Positions 35,465 to 47,199 of a stretch of DNA of 64,000 nt are shown here, in pieces. Each line of letters opens with the position of its first letter. Position 1 is the stretch's first letter. This stretch comes from Castor canadensis (taxonomy: Eukaryota > Chordata > Mammalia > Rodentia > Castoridae). The translations under genes and the position numbers were made by a program. The notes below the pieces were generated by a model. It saw only the letters and a list, made by a program, of their open reading frames with translations. It ran no database searches and was not told where the DNA came from. The stretch lies in assembly GCF_047511655.1 (NCBI RefSeq), contig NC_133399.1, forward strand, positions 1,615,333 through 1,679,332, in the 5' to 3' direction.

Positions 35465-36652
35465 ATGATGGGAAGACAAAAAAGGGAAGGAAACCATTCT
35501 CCCCCCAAAAGTAAATTAGTACAGAAATCAGAGAGAAATGAAGAAAATGGATACCCAGGTCCAAACCCCAACAAAACAAGATAGACTACCCCAAGTAATC
35601 CAACAAAGCCACAAGAAAACCTTGAAAGAAGAAATCACTGAGAATTTCATGGAGATATTACTAGACAAGGTCAACCAAAACATACAAGAGGCACTCAAGA
35701 AACTCCAAGACAATAAAAATAAAGAATATGAGAAGACGAAAAGCAAATAAGTTGCCTTGTAAGAGCCCTAAATAAATACCAAAGTGAAACAGAAAACACC
35801 ATAAATAGAGAGATGAGTGAATTAAGGATGAAAATTGACAATATTAAAGAGGAAGTGACCCATGACATGGAAAACCTCAGAAAAAAAATGAAACATAAAT
35901 ACAAAACACAATGGAAGGCCACTCCAACAGACTAGAACAAGCAGAATACAGAATCTCAGAACTTGAAGATGAAATGAAAATTAAAGGAAAAACTGAAGAA
36001 CAATTACTGAAACAACTTGAAACCTGTGAAAGGAATATACAAAAACTCACCAACTCCATCAAAAGGCAAACCTGAGAATCATGGGTATTGAAGAAGGAGA
36101 AGAGGTGCAAGCAAAAGGAATTTATAATATATTCAACAAAATAATAATAATAAATTTCCCAAATCTAGACAAAACTATGCCCATTGAGGTACAGAAAGCC
36201 TTCAGACACCAAACAGACTTGACCAAAATAGAACTACTCCACAACATGTTGTCATTAAAACAACAATCACAGAGAATAGAGAAAGAATACTGAAGGCTGT
36301 AAGAGAGAAGAAAACACAAATAACATACAAAGGTAAACCCATCAAAATGACAGCAGATTTCTCAATGGAAACCCTAAAAGCAAGAAGAGCGTGGAATGAG
36401 ATCTTCTGGGCATTGAATGAAAATAACTTCAATGCCAGGATACTCTACCCAGCAAAACTATCATTCAAAATAGATGGTGCAATAAAAGTCTTCCATGATA
36501 AGCAGAAACTAAAACAATATGTGACCACCAAGCCACCACTACAAAAGATTCTTCAAAGAATCCTGCACACAGAAAATGAGATCACACAAAACCATGAAAG
36601 GACAAGAAGTACCAAACCACAGAAGAAGAAAAGGAAAGAAAGTAAAGAGTAA
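35465..36652 (+). pseudogene. L1 ORF1, old and broken
   Basis: The start at 35465 matches the ORF1 start of the other copies (atgatgggaagac). Frameshifts occur soon after the start (the reading moves to the frame opening at 35538) and again near 35750, with more losses to about 36080. The last third, from 36347, is open to the ORF1 stop at 36650-36652 and includes the conserved 'RILYPAKLSFK' block. It differs from ORF1 of L1 no. 3 at many positions. Confidence 0.87.
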
Positions 36653-36689
36653 CATTGATTTAGCTGCACACAATCAAACCCTTAAACAA

Positions 36690-36957
36690 CAATGGCAACT
36701 AAATGACCTATCAATATTAACACTGAATGTTAATGGATTTAACTCCCCCATCAAAAGACACCATTTGGCAAACTGGATAAAAAAGGAAGATCCAACAATC
36801 TTTTGCTTACAGGAGACATATCTCATTGAGAGAAACAAGCACTGGCTGAGGGTGAAAGGCTGGAAGAAGATTTACCAAGCCAATGGCCCCCGAAAACAGG
36901 CAGGAGTAGCAATACTTATCTCTGACGAAGTAGACTTCAAACCTACATTGGGAAAGG
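36690..36957 (+). pseudogene. L1 ORF2 N-terminal endonuclease fragment
   Basis: The first ~90 residues of the L1 endonuclease are present, including LNVNGFNSP and QETYL (catalytic Glu; His to Tyr beside it). It is cut at 36957 at the position corresponding to 16955 of L1 no. 3. Only the start of the domain remains. Confidence 0.88.
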
Positions 36958-37019
36958 GATATGCCACTTCAGTGACACCTGTAGAACTTTTTTCTGTGAC
37001 TGTTTTTGAGATCAAGTCT

Positions 37020-37140
37020 TTCCCTTTCTTCTTTTTTTTTTTGGACCTGGGATGACCTGGAACCCATCCTCCTCATCTCTGAATGCCACATACCTCAGTT
37101 TATAGGCATGAGCCATTGATGCCTGGCTCAGTATGACATT
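37020..37140 (-). mobile_element. SINE fragment next to the L1 no. 4 break
   Basis: A T run followed by 'ggacctgggatgacctggaacccatcctcctcatctc...ataggcatgagcc' is a reversed B1-like element. It lies about 60 bases from the place where L1 no. 4 stops. Confidence 0.6.
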
Positions 37141-37669
37141 TTCATGCATCTATGTACTGTACTTTGATCATATACACTCTCCTCTACACTCTCATCTCAC
37201 CTCCTCATCTTGTTCTCTTCCTTTTTGCCAATGTTAATTCAAGATCCATCCAATATTAACAAAAATACTAAAACATAAATGTATAAACCCAAAAGCTTTT
37301 ATTTTTATATACTTTGAGATACTTAAATGACTTCTCACTTTCCTGTCATATGTGTCATTTAAAATTTTATAATTTAATTGACTCCTTAGGAGTTTTCCAA
37401 TTGTGTTTATTCTATTGATTTCCAGTTGTATTGCAAGGTGAGCTGAATTCATGTCTTATGTGATTTTAATTCCATTAGATTAGTGTATTTTAGGGAGGAA
37501 TATGGTCTTGGTTCTGAGTTGGGAATTTGGATTTCCTTTGTGGCCTTGTGCAACGAAGCCTCTTTCTCTGAGCTAGTTCAAAAGTTGCTTTCATTGTTCT
37601 TCATTCTTTTGGGTAATTTGTTTCCATATAACTTTACCTTCTCTATACATTAAATAATGTAAATCTGTT

Positions 37670-38960
37670 GCTAGTGCATTTTCATTTTCATTCCTGAAAA
37701 CAGACAAAAAAATAAGTCTGAGAAAGCATTGGCCCTCTGCCTCCATCTAGATTCCTCATTGTGGTCATGAGCACTCAATCCACTTGCAGTATCCTTGTTA
37801 GACATTCTTACACCTCCTTCTCTGATGTTATGACATCTCCATGGGACTCTGTACATGGAATTCCCTGAGTACACTTGTCCCATTTTCAGAAGGAATAAGC
37901 ATAAAGGGCACAGATGCATAATACAAAGAAGGTCCTATTCTGGGGGTCATGACAACTTTCTAGAAATGAGGAAGCCTGAGCATTGGCTGTTGGAGGTTAC
38001 TATCCTATAGATCAACACAGCCAAGAATAGCATACTGATCCTGTCACTAGTGCCTTGAGGTTCTTGCCCTAAATCATTAGCCAATCAGACAGACTGCTTC
38101 TACCATGTGTGTACCATTAGTGAGCACCAGTGTGAATGTTCCATGATGCACAATGGGGCATTAAGCTATGTGCCATGTTGCCCAGTGTCCACTGAGGAGA
38201 GTCTTCTCAGAACCATCAGTTTGGCAGCTGAGTGATTTGCACTGAGTGCAAAGCCTGAGAGGACACCTGACTGCAACAGCAGCTGCAAATGGTGACAGCA
38301 TGTCCAGGCTCTGCATTTGGGCATAGAGGGCCACAGTCATGTTCTCAACGTATGGATTGATCCCACTTTTGATGCCACTCACTCTTTGGCCCCAGAAGCC
38401 TACAGAGTGGGGCTAGGCAGGGAGTCATGGTCTCTCTGAACTTTCTGGACTGTCCTGTGAGGTGATTCATCCTAGCCCACAGTCCTCACTGGACACCTCC
38501 ACAGCAAACATGAGGCTCCCATTCTGTGTGGTGTTGTCAGGGTATTCATTGGGCACTCTGGGCTTGTTTAGTTTGTGTGGGGAACAAGCATTGCAATGCA
38601 GTGAATACTCTCTGCTCTTTCTCTAAGGTGAGTTTCTGGGTGTCCTATGATACTTCCAGGTTTAGGGTAAACAGGACTTAAATCAGGAGACCGTTCTCTG
38701 AGGCCCAGGATTCTTAGTGCTGCCACTAATCCCATAATGTGTGTGTATCCCCCACATTGCCAGACCCATTGGAAACAAGCAACCACATGTATATGTGGTT
38801 GCCCTTGCAGTGGAGAGGGGACTTGGTTCCCTCTCTCACATACCTGTTACTGACCTCAGACTGTTTCTCATTTTATAATGACATGATTAATGCAGGACAT
38901 GTTTTAGGTTTACATATTACACTAGAGGATTTCCCCCAAAAGTAAGACATGCAGGCATCC
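37670..38960 (+). promoter_or_regulatory. KRAB zinc-finger promoter/exon 1 copy P1 (decayed)
   Basis: The unit is collinear with the working-looking copy at 45400-46680. Shared parts are the upstream block (cattggccctctgcct), a CCAAT box in 'tagccaatcagacagactgc' near 38081, and the first-exon end 'gcaaatggtgacagc' with ATG at 38289-38291 and a GT directly after. The downstream block 'tcctagcccacagtcctcactgg' near 38470 also matches. CpG sites have mostly decayed. No KRAB exon follows it before the next promoter copy, so it is a relic or an unpaired promoter. Confidence 0.72.
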
Positions 38961-39019
38961 CAGTTGTTACACAGGTGAGCTTTGCTATTAAGGAGAAAAC
39001 AAGAGCTCAAAAATATTTG

Positions 39020-39105
39020 GAGAGCTTGTGGAGTGACTTAAGTGGTAGAGTGCCAGCCTAGTAGGTGTGAGGCCTTGAGTTCAAACCCCAGTACCAGCCC
39101 CTCCA
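39020..39105 (+). mobile_element. tRNA-like SINE fragment
   Basis: 'gtgacttaagtggtagagtgccagcc...ccttgagttcaaaccccagtacc' is the standard right half of the local SINE, with clear box-B-like sequence. It is shared with arm A. Confidence 0.8.
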
Positions 39106-41216
39106 AAAACTCCACTTGCTTTAGTGTTGCTTTGTTTGCACTGAGTAATTCTGGTAACCATTGTTGAGGCAAAATCATGAGCCTTTGGGAAGATGGGGGA
39201 GCATGTGAGAAGCTGTCAAGGTTGGGTGGATCATACAGTTCTAATAGGAAGAGTGTTTGCTCTGGTGTACCTAGTGCTCTTTCTGTGAGATCAGGTGGTA
39301 TATCCTTGCACACTGATTGTGGAATTCTGTTCACAGACTGCTGGCCCAATTTCTAAGTGGAAGAAGCAATTTCCACCCTGAAAATTCGGGAGGAAGTTCT
39401 GCTTAAGTACAATGAATCCCGGGCTTGGCTTGGTAGGGCCCAGAAAGGAGGCTTACCCTGCTAACAGCTATAATTGGAAACAGGTATTTGGACACTCTGC
39501 CAGGAAAAGGATCCCTTCACCCCTTAGTGGTCCTGGATCAGAAGAAGAAGTGCTGCAAGGAGAAAACTGTAGAGAAAGACCAATCAGAGGCCATGAGAAA
39601 GAGTCCCCACTGCTTAACACAGAAGATGCATTTCCTGATGATACATTTTCTGCATCACTCTGTGCTTCTGAGATTCACTTCTGTGACTCAATTTCTCACT
39701 GTGCATTGCTTGTGATGCTGGTGATGTGTGAGAACCAGGCACCACAGGAGCAGGAAATGGTGAAATTATGACCTGCTTCCCCAGACTGGGCAGGATCAGG
39801 GGTTTGACACTGGTCTTAGTGGCTGTGATGGAACTGGGCCTCTCCATCACAGCCCTGAAGCTTGCAAACAAAATCACTACTGTTGCCGCTTGTCACTTGG
39901 TCTTCTCTTTTCTAGGGTTGAGGCTGGGTGGATGGGTTTAAGCAAATTATTCTGTCATCTACCTACTTTTGACATGTCCTGTACCAAGAACACTCTCAGG
40001 GAGCTCTGCATTAGAGCTCATGCTTCTACAGACTGTGGGGAAGGCAGAAGGTTATGGGTTCCTGTGCAACATGATCCATGGTCCTTGGGTTCCCTGCTCC
40101 TAACAATGTGTAGATACATTTGATTGACCTGTGTGATAAAAATGTTCAAAAACTTGAATAATATAAATATTTGAAGTCTCACGTCCAGGGTCAGTCCCCC
40201 AACTAAGTACTTTTTATGGCATAATAAATCCCTAAATTTACAGTTATCCCTGTCCTGCCCAACTCACTGAAAAGGGATTGCATGTGCATTTGGTGTTCAA
40301 GGTGAAGTATAGATTAGGGGAGGTGTTAAGGTTTGACTTGTTGCTCTCTCTGACATAATTGATGTTGACCTTGGCCTATGGCTAGACAGTATTTTCACAA
40401 ATGAAATGCAGGTTGAGTTAGGACATGAATATAGTGAAAGGAAGTCACAGTGTTGGAACAGCATCAACTGCAAGACCTGCAAGGTTTTAAGAATGAAACA
40501 GAGCAGGTCCATGTTTTATAGAGAGGAGCAAACAGGAGGAGAAAGAAGGTCAGAGATGAAGGATGATGGAAGGACACCATCTGCTCCTATGGCAGAACAT
40601 CTTTCCCTGTGGCGACCCAGTCCTTACAGTGTCAGTAAAGGAGGTGTCATTTGCTGGTTCTTATTGGACATGGTCAGAGATCCCAGACCTGGAGGAAGCA
40701 GAGAACATGCAGGGCAGTTTGCTTATTGAGTGTTCAGTTCCTTGTGATCAATTAAGCTATTGATTTTGAAGGTTTGTACTTGCCTTTTTGGAGGTTAAAA
40801 GGGAAGGACATCTAAGTGTAATGAGAATAAGAAGGATGGTGGGGGGTGGTCTTTAATCACCAGTGTTCACAAGGATTACTTGTGTAATCCTGGGTAAATT
40901 TTCCACTGTTCACATTTACGTTCAGGTCATTGGTCTAGTCACAATGTAGTTTGTGAAAATTAAGAATGTCTGTCATGGACAGTGGAAAAACAAGATACCA
41001 TTGGGACGTACCTGCTGGGAAAAAAATGGCTTTTTAATTTCAGTGTTTATTTGTTTTGCTCCTGGTCCCAAGTTCTGCTATGGAGTAAGTGAAACTAAGA
41101 ATATCCTGAGCAATGGGAGCAACTTCATTTGTTCTTGGTGTTTTTAGCTAGTGTCTTTGTGGTAGTAGTGAGATGGTGCACAGTGCCATCAGCAGATAAC
41201 TTCAAGATAGGAAATG

Positions 41217-41435
41217 GTGCTCTGCACTAGTAACTCACACCTGCAATCCTGTCTTCTAAAAAGTAGGGAGCAGGAGGATCATGGTTTGAAGCCAGCCCTG
41301 AGCAAACTGTTTGCAAGAACCTATCTCAAAAATACTGAACACAAAGAAGGGCTGTTGGAGTGGTTCATGTGGTAGAGCACATATGTAGCAAATGTGAGAC
41401 CCTAGATTCAAATCCCAGTACCAGAAAAAAAAAAG
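41217..41435 (+). mobile_element. Composite SINE (partner of 11212-11455)
   Basis: Forward copy: 'actagtaactcacacctgcaatcc...aggaggatcatggtttgaagcc', then 'gtggttcatgtggtagagcac...ctagattcaaatcccagtacc' and an A run. Confidence 0.85.
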
Positions 41436-42859
41436 CTGGCGAATACAGAGTAAACACATGTGAGATTGGAACCTACAGTGGTGCCAGTGTGGTGGAACTC
41501 AGTGCTAAACATATCGAACATCTACAGCTCTGCAGTGCAGAATATCCTCAGAATTACAGTATTGGATGCCCATTAGTGTTGAGGAATTCATTTAAGTTTA
41601 GCAATGCCAGGAAAAGACAGCACAGCTCTGAATATTGAATTCGCTCTGGATGAGAGTTTGACACCTTTCCCAATGAGCCAGTGTCATAGTGACCCACTTA
41701 ATCATGGAGGTGGGGAAAATTGTGTGTGTGGAGGACCCAGAGTAAAATTTCCTGGTTCTGAAGGTTCCTCTCATTCCCTACCTTGAAGTGAACCATGATT
41801 GCCTGCATCTTCAGAGACAGTGGTCTATATGTTTAAAACTGTGTGTAGCATCCTCCTTATGTAGTGTTGGTTCAACAGGCTGCATCTTTGAGTGACTTCC
41901 ATTTTGTTCCTTTCTTAGAATCTTTTTTTCTGTGAAATTGCTGCTTACTTAAGCAATGATGATTTTTTTTGTATCATTTTGTAAATGATGATTTGCCTGT
42001 AAGATTTTAATGATGAAATGATGCCTTAGCATGCAAGTTTCATAAATTTTGTACAGAACTGGGAAAAATTATTTTATGGATACTTAGATGAAATAAAATT
42101 TAGTTAGGAAAATTTAATGGTATATGAATTTATCACTTGATCTTTCCTGGATATGTGCTTATTTATTGTGTTGTTTGCCAAACATTGGAATGACAAAAAT
42201 CATTTACTTTTGTCTACTATTAAACTGGATTTATTTTTGATTATATCTTGTTTCTGTTCCTTAGCCCTGATGTTGAACATTTTAAGGTATGGTGTTTTTA
42301 TTGTTCTTCTTTTTGTTGTCTTTCCTTTTTCCCAATGCAATTTGATCATTGTCGATGGAATACAGGAGAATAGGATCCATCTTTCTTTGTTTTTTCCTTA
42401 GTCAAGGTGGGGACATTGTTAACACACTGCTCAGAAACATAGCTGATTGCACCCCTTGCTCACTGACTAACCTGGAGCACTGTATTAAGCATGGACAACC
42501 CTGAGTCTCTTCCAGGCAAACATCTACTCCTCCCCACATGTCCACTACACTGTACCCACCCAACTGCCCACCAGTAGCTGAAGTCTGTGACAAGGTCCCA
42601 AGGACAAAATCCTTCCCTGTTTTGCTCTGTCCTAACAAGCTCTGCCACATATCTTTGACCATGGACATGGGTATTTGGATATCAAGCCAGGCTCCCAAGT
42701 TATTTAGTGCTATTTTAGTTATTTTTCATGTAGGGTCTCCCATTTTGACCATGGCTGCTTCATACTATAATCCTCCCACAGATAACTGCCATGTAGGTAA
42801 AATTATTTGCAAATACCACCATACAGAGTTATTTTCTGAAATGGCTTTGCCTTAACTTT

Positions 42860-42955
42860 TTGCCCAGGTTGGTTTGAAACCATAAGACTACCAATTTTTT
42901 TCTCCTGAGTAGATAAGTTGACAGGCATGAGCCACCACACACCAGCACACACTAT
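42860..42955 (-). mobile_element. SINE fragment
   Basis: 'ggtttgaaaccataagactacc...ctcctgagtagataagttgacaggcatgagccacc' is the reversed left half of a local SINE. Confidence 0.65.
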
Positions 42956-43148
42956 GATATTTCTGAATTACAATTTTATCCTTGGTGTCACAATCACCAA
43001 AGTTTACAAAAATGAACCCCTTTTTTGGATTGCATTTGGAACTGTAATTTCAGGCACTTCATTTTTGCCATCCATTACAAAAATCATCTTATCATTGATA
43101 ATTTTCAGTATCTTCTTTAATGCTTCCAACAAAGATGTATTTCACATT

Positions 43149-43228
43149 TTTGGTGGAATTGGGTTTTGAACTCAGGGCTTTGCATTGTACAGCAGGTGTT
43201 CTACTGCTTAAGCCACACCGCCTCCTCA
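43149..43228 (-). mobile_element. tRNA-like SINE fragment
   Basis: 'ggtggaattgggttttgaactcaggg...ctactgcttaagccacacc' is the reversed right half of the local SINE family. Confidence 0.75.
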
Positions 43229-43944
43229 CATTTAAGAGATGACTTGGATTTCATGAGTCCTCACTTTTTGGCAGCTCTCTGTGGTTCCATGCCTCTTCCA
43301 AAAGCAATTGAAATTATTCATTCTGAGTAAGAGCAAGAAAATTAAATATTATGTACAGGATATATCACATGTCCATCAGGATTGCAAAAGTTCCAATTAG
43401 ATTTTGGAGAGATGGAAAAGGTGTTTAGAAATAAAGATCCCAGAAAGAAAGAGTGCTGAAAAGAATGAAATGATGATACACTAAATCCTTTCTCTCCATT
43501 GGGAACACTGAGTTTAAAGTTAGAGATTCAATTTTGCTAGTCACATGATCTAACACTTGAGCCATGCCTCCAGTCTGCAAAATCAGTTATTCACATTTGT
43601 TATTATGTATAAATGTAAGTACTAGTTGCTTACAGTTGCTGAGAAGAAGTGATGAATGAGAGCAACTGAGTAAGAGTATGGAAGGGAAGACCTTGGAGCA
43701 TTCCATGACACCTGCATTGACCCTGAACCTCTGTAATGTTATTTGAATATGTACTGCAGGCCATTGATGTGCCTGCTGAGGGAGTGCTAGACCAAAGTCC
43801 AAACGTCAGAATCACAAAAATGTGAATGAAAGACTCAGTTGTGTTGCTACACAATGAAAATCCCAGCCCCTGGGGAAGATGTTGCACAAAGATTATCCAT
43901 TGGATGACAGTCAGGGTTATGTAGTGAGATTCCGTGTCAAAATA

Positions 43945-44046
43945 AAAAGACACAGGGATATAGCTCACTACTAGAAAGCTTGCCTAGCAATTAAAAAGTC
44001 TTGGGCTAAACCCATAGTAACACACACACACCCACACACACACAAA
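43945..44046 (+). mobile_element. tRNA-like SINE with a (CA)n tail
   Basis: 'cagggatatagctcactactagaaagc...gtcttgggctaaacccatagtaac' ends in a CA-rich microsatellite at 44020-44044 instead of a plain A tail. Confidence 0.7.
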
Positions 44047-44224
44047 ACAAACTGCATTAACATCAACTGCAAATATACTTTGCAAAGTGAAAGACCATAA
44101 CAAATGAAAAATAGTAAAAAATATACTTGATATCATAAGAGTGGTAACAAAATTCAATACAGGGAAAGCACAATTAAATGAGAACTTAAGCCAGGGACTG
44201 GTGTTTCCAGGTGTGATATTAGTT

Positions 44225-45320
44225 ATTCTGCAGACAGTGGTAGAAGGCCATGTTGCCTACAGCATTTCCCCCACATTTGCCCTGGGTCTGCTCCTGGGAG
44301 TATTGTCAGGCTACACAGCTCCAGCAGCTGTGTGAAATCTTCTGACTGCAGGACCACAGGGAGGTCACCTGGACACGTCAGAAGCGGGAAATGGTGAGAG
44401 GGCAGCTGGGCATCTGCAGAGTTGGTTGGAGGGACTGTTGGGTCCTGAAGCAGCAGTGGTTTTGACTGGGCCCTGTTCCTTCCAGAGTCTGTGCCCTGAT
44501 CACACTGTTGGGGCCCTAGGTCTGCTGCCATCTGGTTGTTGGTGGTGGACTGGGGTCCTTGAACTCATTCCTATGTCCCTGTGAGGGCACTTTATCCCAG
44601 CCCACAGCCCTGCTGGGAGTTTCTGTCTGCAAATCCCTATCTGGCTAACTGAGGTGGCTGCAGATACCACTGAGTACTTATGGAGTTTGTGCCAGGACAG
44701 GGAGCTCCTGTGCAGTGTCCCCCTAATGCCTTATTCTGACCTGGCTTCCCTTTAAGTCCTTCAGGTTCACAGGCAGCATGGGCTAAACTCTATGCCGTGT
44801 CCCCTCAATCCAGTGCTTCTCAGCCCTGCCACAAGTCCCTAAATTTCCATGAATCCCACACACTGCCAGATTCATTGGAAATGAGAATCTACACGTGCAC
44901 GTGGTTGGCTTCTTGTGGAGGGGACACTTTTTGCCATTCCTGACTTAACTGTTAATTGTCCACAGATTGTTTCTAGGATATTGTTTTATAATGAAATGTT
45001 CATTAACTTAAACCCTGACTTTAAGAGTATTACTGTAGAGGGAAAGCTCCAAAAGTAACATATGAAGGCATGTCAAGGCAGAAAGGTGATTTCCTCTCAA
45101 ATAGAGAAGAAAACAAAGAAAGAATTTGGATGTAGACAGACATGGAGATTGGAAAAATTAGTTTTCTCCTGTGATCTTCTTCGTCTTGTTACCTTGTTTT
45201 ATTTTGGTGACTGAAGTTTCAACTCATAGCTTAGCATTTACAGAGCAGGGGCTCCACTTCTTGAACCACATCTGCAGTCTATTTTATCTGGTTCTTTTGG
45301 AGGTGGGGTCCATACATGAA
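44225..45320 (+). promoter_or_regulatory. KRAB zinc-finger promoter/exon 1 copy P2
   Basis: This is the first of two tandem ~1.1-1.6 kb units (partner about 45850-46920). The exon end reads 'gaagcgggaaATGgtgagag', with ATG at 44391-44393 followed by a consensus donor GTGAGAG. Flanking blocks match copy P3: 'ggctacacagctccagcagc' upstream, and 'gtccctgtgagggcac' and 'cagcccacagccctgctggg' downstream. The body is well preserved, but CpGs are fewer and I do not see the CCAAT-rich upstream part, so promoter activity is doubtful. A transcript could in principle splice from here to the KRAB exon at 58541. Confidence 0.72.
45203..45320 (-). mobile_element. SINE fragment in unit P2
   Basis: 'actgaagtttcaactcatagcttagc...cttgaaccacatctgc' is a reversed SINE. 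The same insertion lies at 46815-46925 in the next unit, which shows that the unit was duplicated after the SINE arrived. Confidence 0.75.
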
Positions 45321-45776
45321 ATAAGTAAATTACTTTTTTGGCAATGTGTTTTGATTTTCTTGGGTGCAAATGAATAGACTGAAACATGAGGTGTGAGAAA
45401 TCCCTGGCCATCTGCTTCCTTCCAGTTTCCAGAGTTTGACCATCAGCCCTACATCGACTTCCTCTGTCCTAGCCTACCCGAGTCTCCCCTCCCTAACAGA
45501 CATGATGATTTTTCTATCCGGAACACTGAGTGTAGAATTCTCTGAGTAAAGCAGTTGTCCCATTTTCAGGAGGAGGAAGCAAGAAGGTCACAGTGAGTAT
45601 GAAAAGAGGAAGGTGCTGGGTCCAGAGGGCAAGGACAAGTTCTGCTGAATGTGATTGTCTGACAGTAAAATATACCTCCAACAAAGGAAGCCTGACTGGC
45701 AAGGGCTGCTGGAGTCTCTTTTTCACCTCACCAGTTTAGCATCCCCTCCCCACTCCACTTCCCATCACTCAAGGGC

Positions 45777-46011
45777 TTGGGGGTGGGACTGTGTCCAGTA
45801 GCCAATCAGAGCGGCTGTTCAATCGCCTGCACCTCCCGTCCAATGAGGAGCGACGGTGTTAGGCGATTCACGATGCCTTCCTCATCATCGCCATATTTGC
45901 CATGCGCCTGCTGGAGGGACATTGCTCAGGCTACACAGCTCAGCAGCCGTGTGAAATCTTCTGACCACAGGACCACAGGGAGGCCACCTGGATGCGTCAG
46001 AGCGGGAAATG
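45777..46011 (+). promoter_or_regulatory. Promoter and exon 1 of the KRAB zinc-finger gene (copy P3)
   Basis: This is the most CpG-rich place outside the L1 5' UTR. CCAAT boxes lie at 45802-45806 and 45840-45844. A CGCCAT motif near 45890 resembles a YY1 site. The region ends in the first exon '...gagcgggaaATG' at 46009-46011, directly followed by the donor GTGAGAG. KRAB zinc-finger genes commonly have a first exon that supplies only the ATG, and the KRAB exon at 58541 begins in the phase this requires. The transcription start is not determined; it is probably within 45850-45950. No TATA box is visible, as usual for this gene class. Confidence 0.8.
46009..46011 (+). CDS. Exon 1 coding part (start codon) of the KRAB zinc-finger gene
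   Basis: The ATG sits in good Kozak context (gggaaATGg) and is the last codon before the splice donor. Spliced to 58541 it yields a protein starting M-E-P-L-T-F-E-D-V, a usual KRAB N-terminus. The alternative start at 44391-44393 in copy P2 would give the same protein. Confidence 0.72.
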
Positions 46012-46814
46012 GTGAGAGGGCGGCTGGGCATCTGCAGTCCGGGAGGAGGGAATTTTGGATCCAGAAGCTGCCGTGGTTTGGGGCCCTGTCCCTTCCGGAG
46101 TCTGCGCCCTGGTCTCGTGGTCGGGGCCTTAGGTCCGCTGCAGCCTGGAGGCTCTAAAGCCTTGAACTCCGTCCTTCGTCCCTGTGAGGGACTTCATGCC
46201 ATCACACAGCTCTGCTGGGAGTTTCTGCCTTGCAAATCCCTAGCCAGGACTGAGGTGGCTGGGGATTCTCATGAGTTTTTATGGAGTTTGTGCCGGGACA
46301 GGGCGCTCCTTTGCAGGGTCCCCATTACTCCTTACTGGGACCTGGCTTCCCCTTGTGTCCTTCAGGTTCAAGGGCAGCATGGGCTAAACTCTGCCGTGTC
46401 CCCTCATCCAGTGCTTCTCAGCACTGCCACAAGTCCCTAGATTTCCATGAATCCCGCACATTGCCTGCATCACTGGAAATGCAGCTCCTCATGTGCGTGT
46501 GCTTGGTTCCTGTTTGGAGGGAACACTTTTTGCTCTTCCTAGCTTACGTGTTAATTGTCCATAGGTTTCTAAAATATTGTTTTATCATGAAATGGTGATG
46601 AACTTAGACCAAGACTGTAAGGGAATTACTCTGGGAGGAAAGCCGCCAAAAGTAAGCTGGAGGCATCTCAAGGAAGGCGAGTTGGTCTCAAAGAGAGGAG
46701 AAAACAGGAGAAGAAAGAATTTTGGAGCAAACAGACACGGAGTTTGGAAAGTCAGTTTTCTCCTGTGATTATCTTTGTCTCGTTTGTTTCCTTGTTTTCA
46801 TGTTTTATTTTTGG

Positions 46815-47195
46815 GCATTGAGGTTTGAACTCAGAAGTTTGCATTTACAGAGCAGGTGCTCAGTTGCTTGAGCCATATCTCCAATCTGTTTTGCTCTGGT
46901 TATTTTGGAGATGGGGTCTTGTAAACTATTTTTCTGAGCTGACCTTGACTGTTATACCTAAGTTTACAGGAAGGAGCTACCAGTGGTATAATAACCGTGG
47001 TCTTTTTTTGTTTTTATGGCTGCTCTGGGATTTGAATTCAGGATCTCACGTTTGCTCTGACACCCTGAGTAACGCTGCAGTTCTTCTATGTGATGGGCTT
47101 TTTCAAGATAGGGTCTCAAGAAGTATTTGGTAGCCCAGATTTGAATTTCGATCTTCCTGAGCATCTCTACCTCCTGAGCAGCTAGGATTAGAACC
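46815..47195 (-). mobile_element. Two adjacent SINE copies
   Basis: The first runs 46815-46990 ('ttgaggtttgaactcag...' to 'acaggaaggagctacc') and the second 47010-47195 ('gggatttgaattcagg...' to 'gagcagctaggattag'). Both are reversed composite elements. Confidence 0.75.
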
Positions 47196-47199
47196 GTAG

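Larger units (their letters stand above)
34420..36957 (+). mobile_element. LINE-1 element no. 4, 5' half only
   Basis: An older L1 begins with an L1 5' end at 34420 (aggatccaagatagtggc, related to the start at 13794). It continues through a 5' UTR, ORF1 and the first ~270 bases of ORF2, and stops at 36957 inside the endonuclease. Beyond that lies unrelated sequence. L1 insertions normally lose the 5' end, so loss of the 3' 4 kb implies a later deletion or recombination. Its 5' UTR units differ from those of L1 no. 3, pointing to another subfamily. Confidence 0.92.
38880..42330. repeat. Inverted duplication arm C (partner 10270-13780)
   Basis: This is the reverse-complement partner of arm A, about 25 kb away. 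It begins within the intron side of promoter copy P1, so the duplicated material is first-intron sequence of a zinc-finger unit. It contains a third copy of unit B (inverted, 39340-40100) and two SINEs. No exon is seen. Confidence 0.82.

Noticed and set aside
43979-44046. Short direct repeats that might suggest a CRISPR-like array
   Set aside because: Simple (CA)n at a SINE tail in a mammalian genome, with no spacers.
46009-46440. 143-codon frame starting at the exon 1 ATG and running through the donor
   Set aside because: It reads into intron 1 past a consensus splice donor. The exon-phase evidence with the KRAB exon is much stronger.
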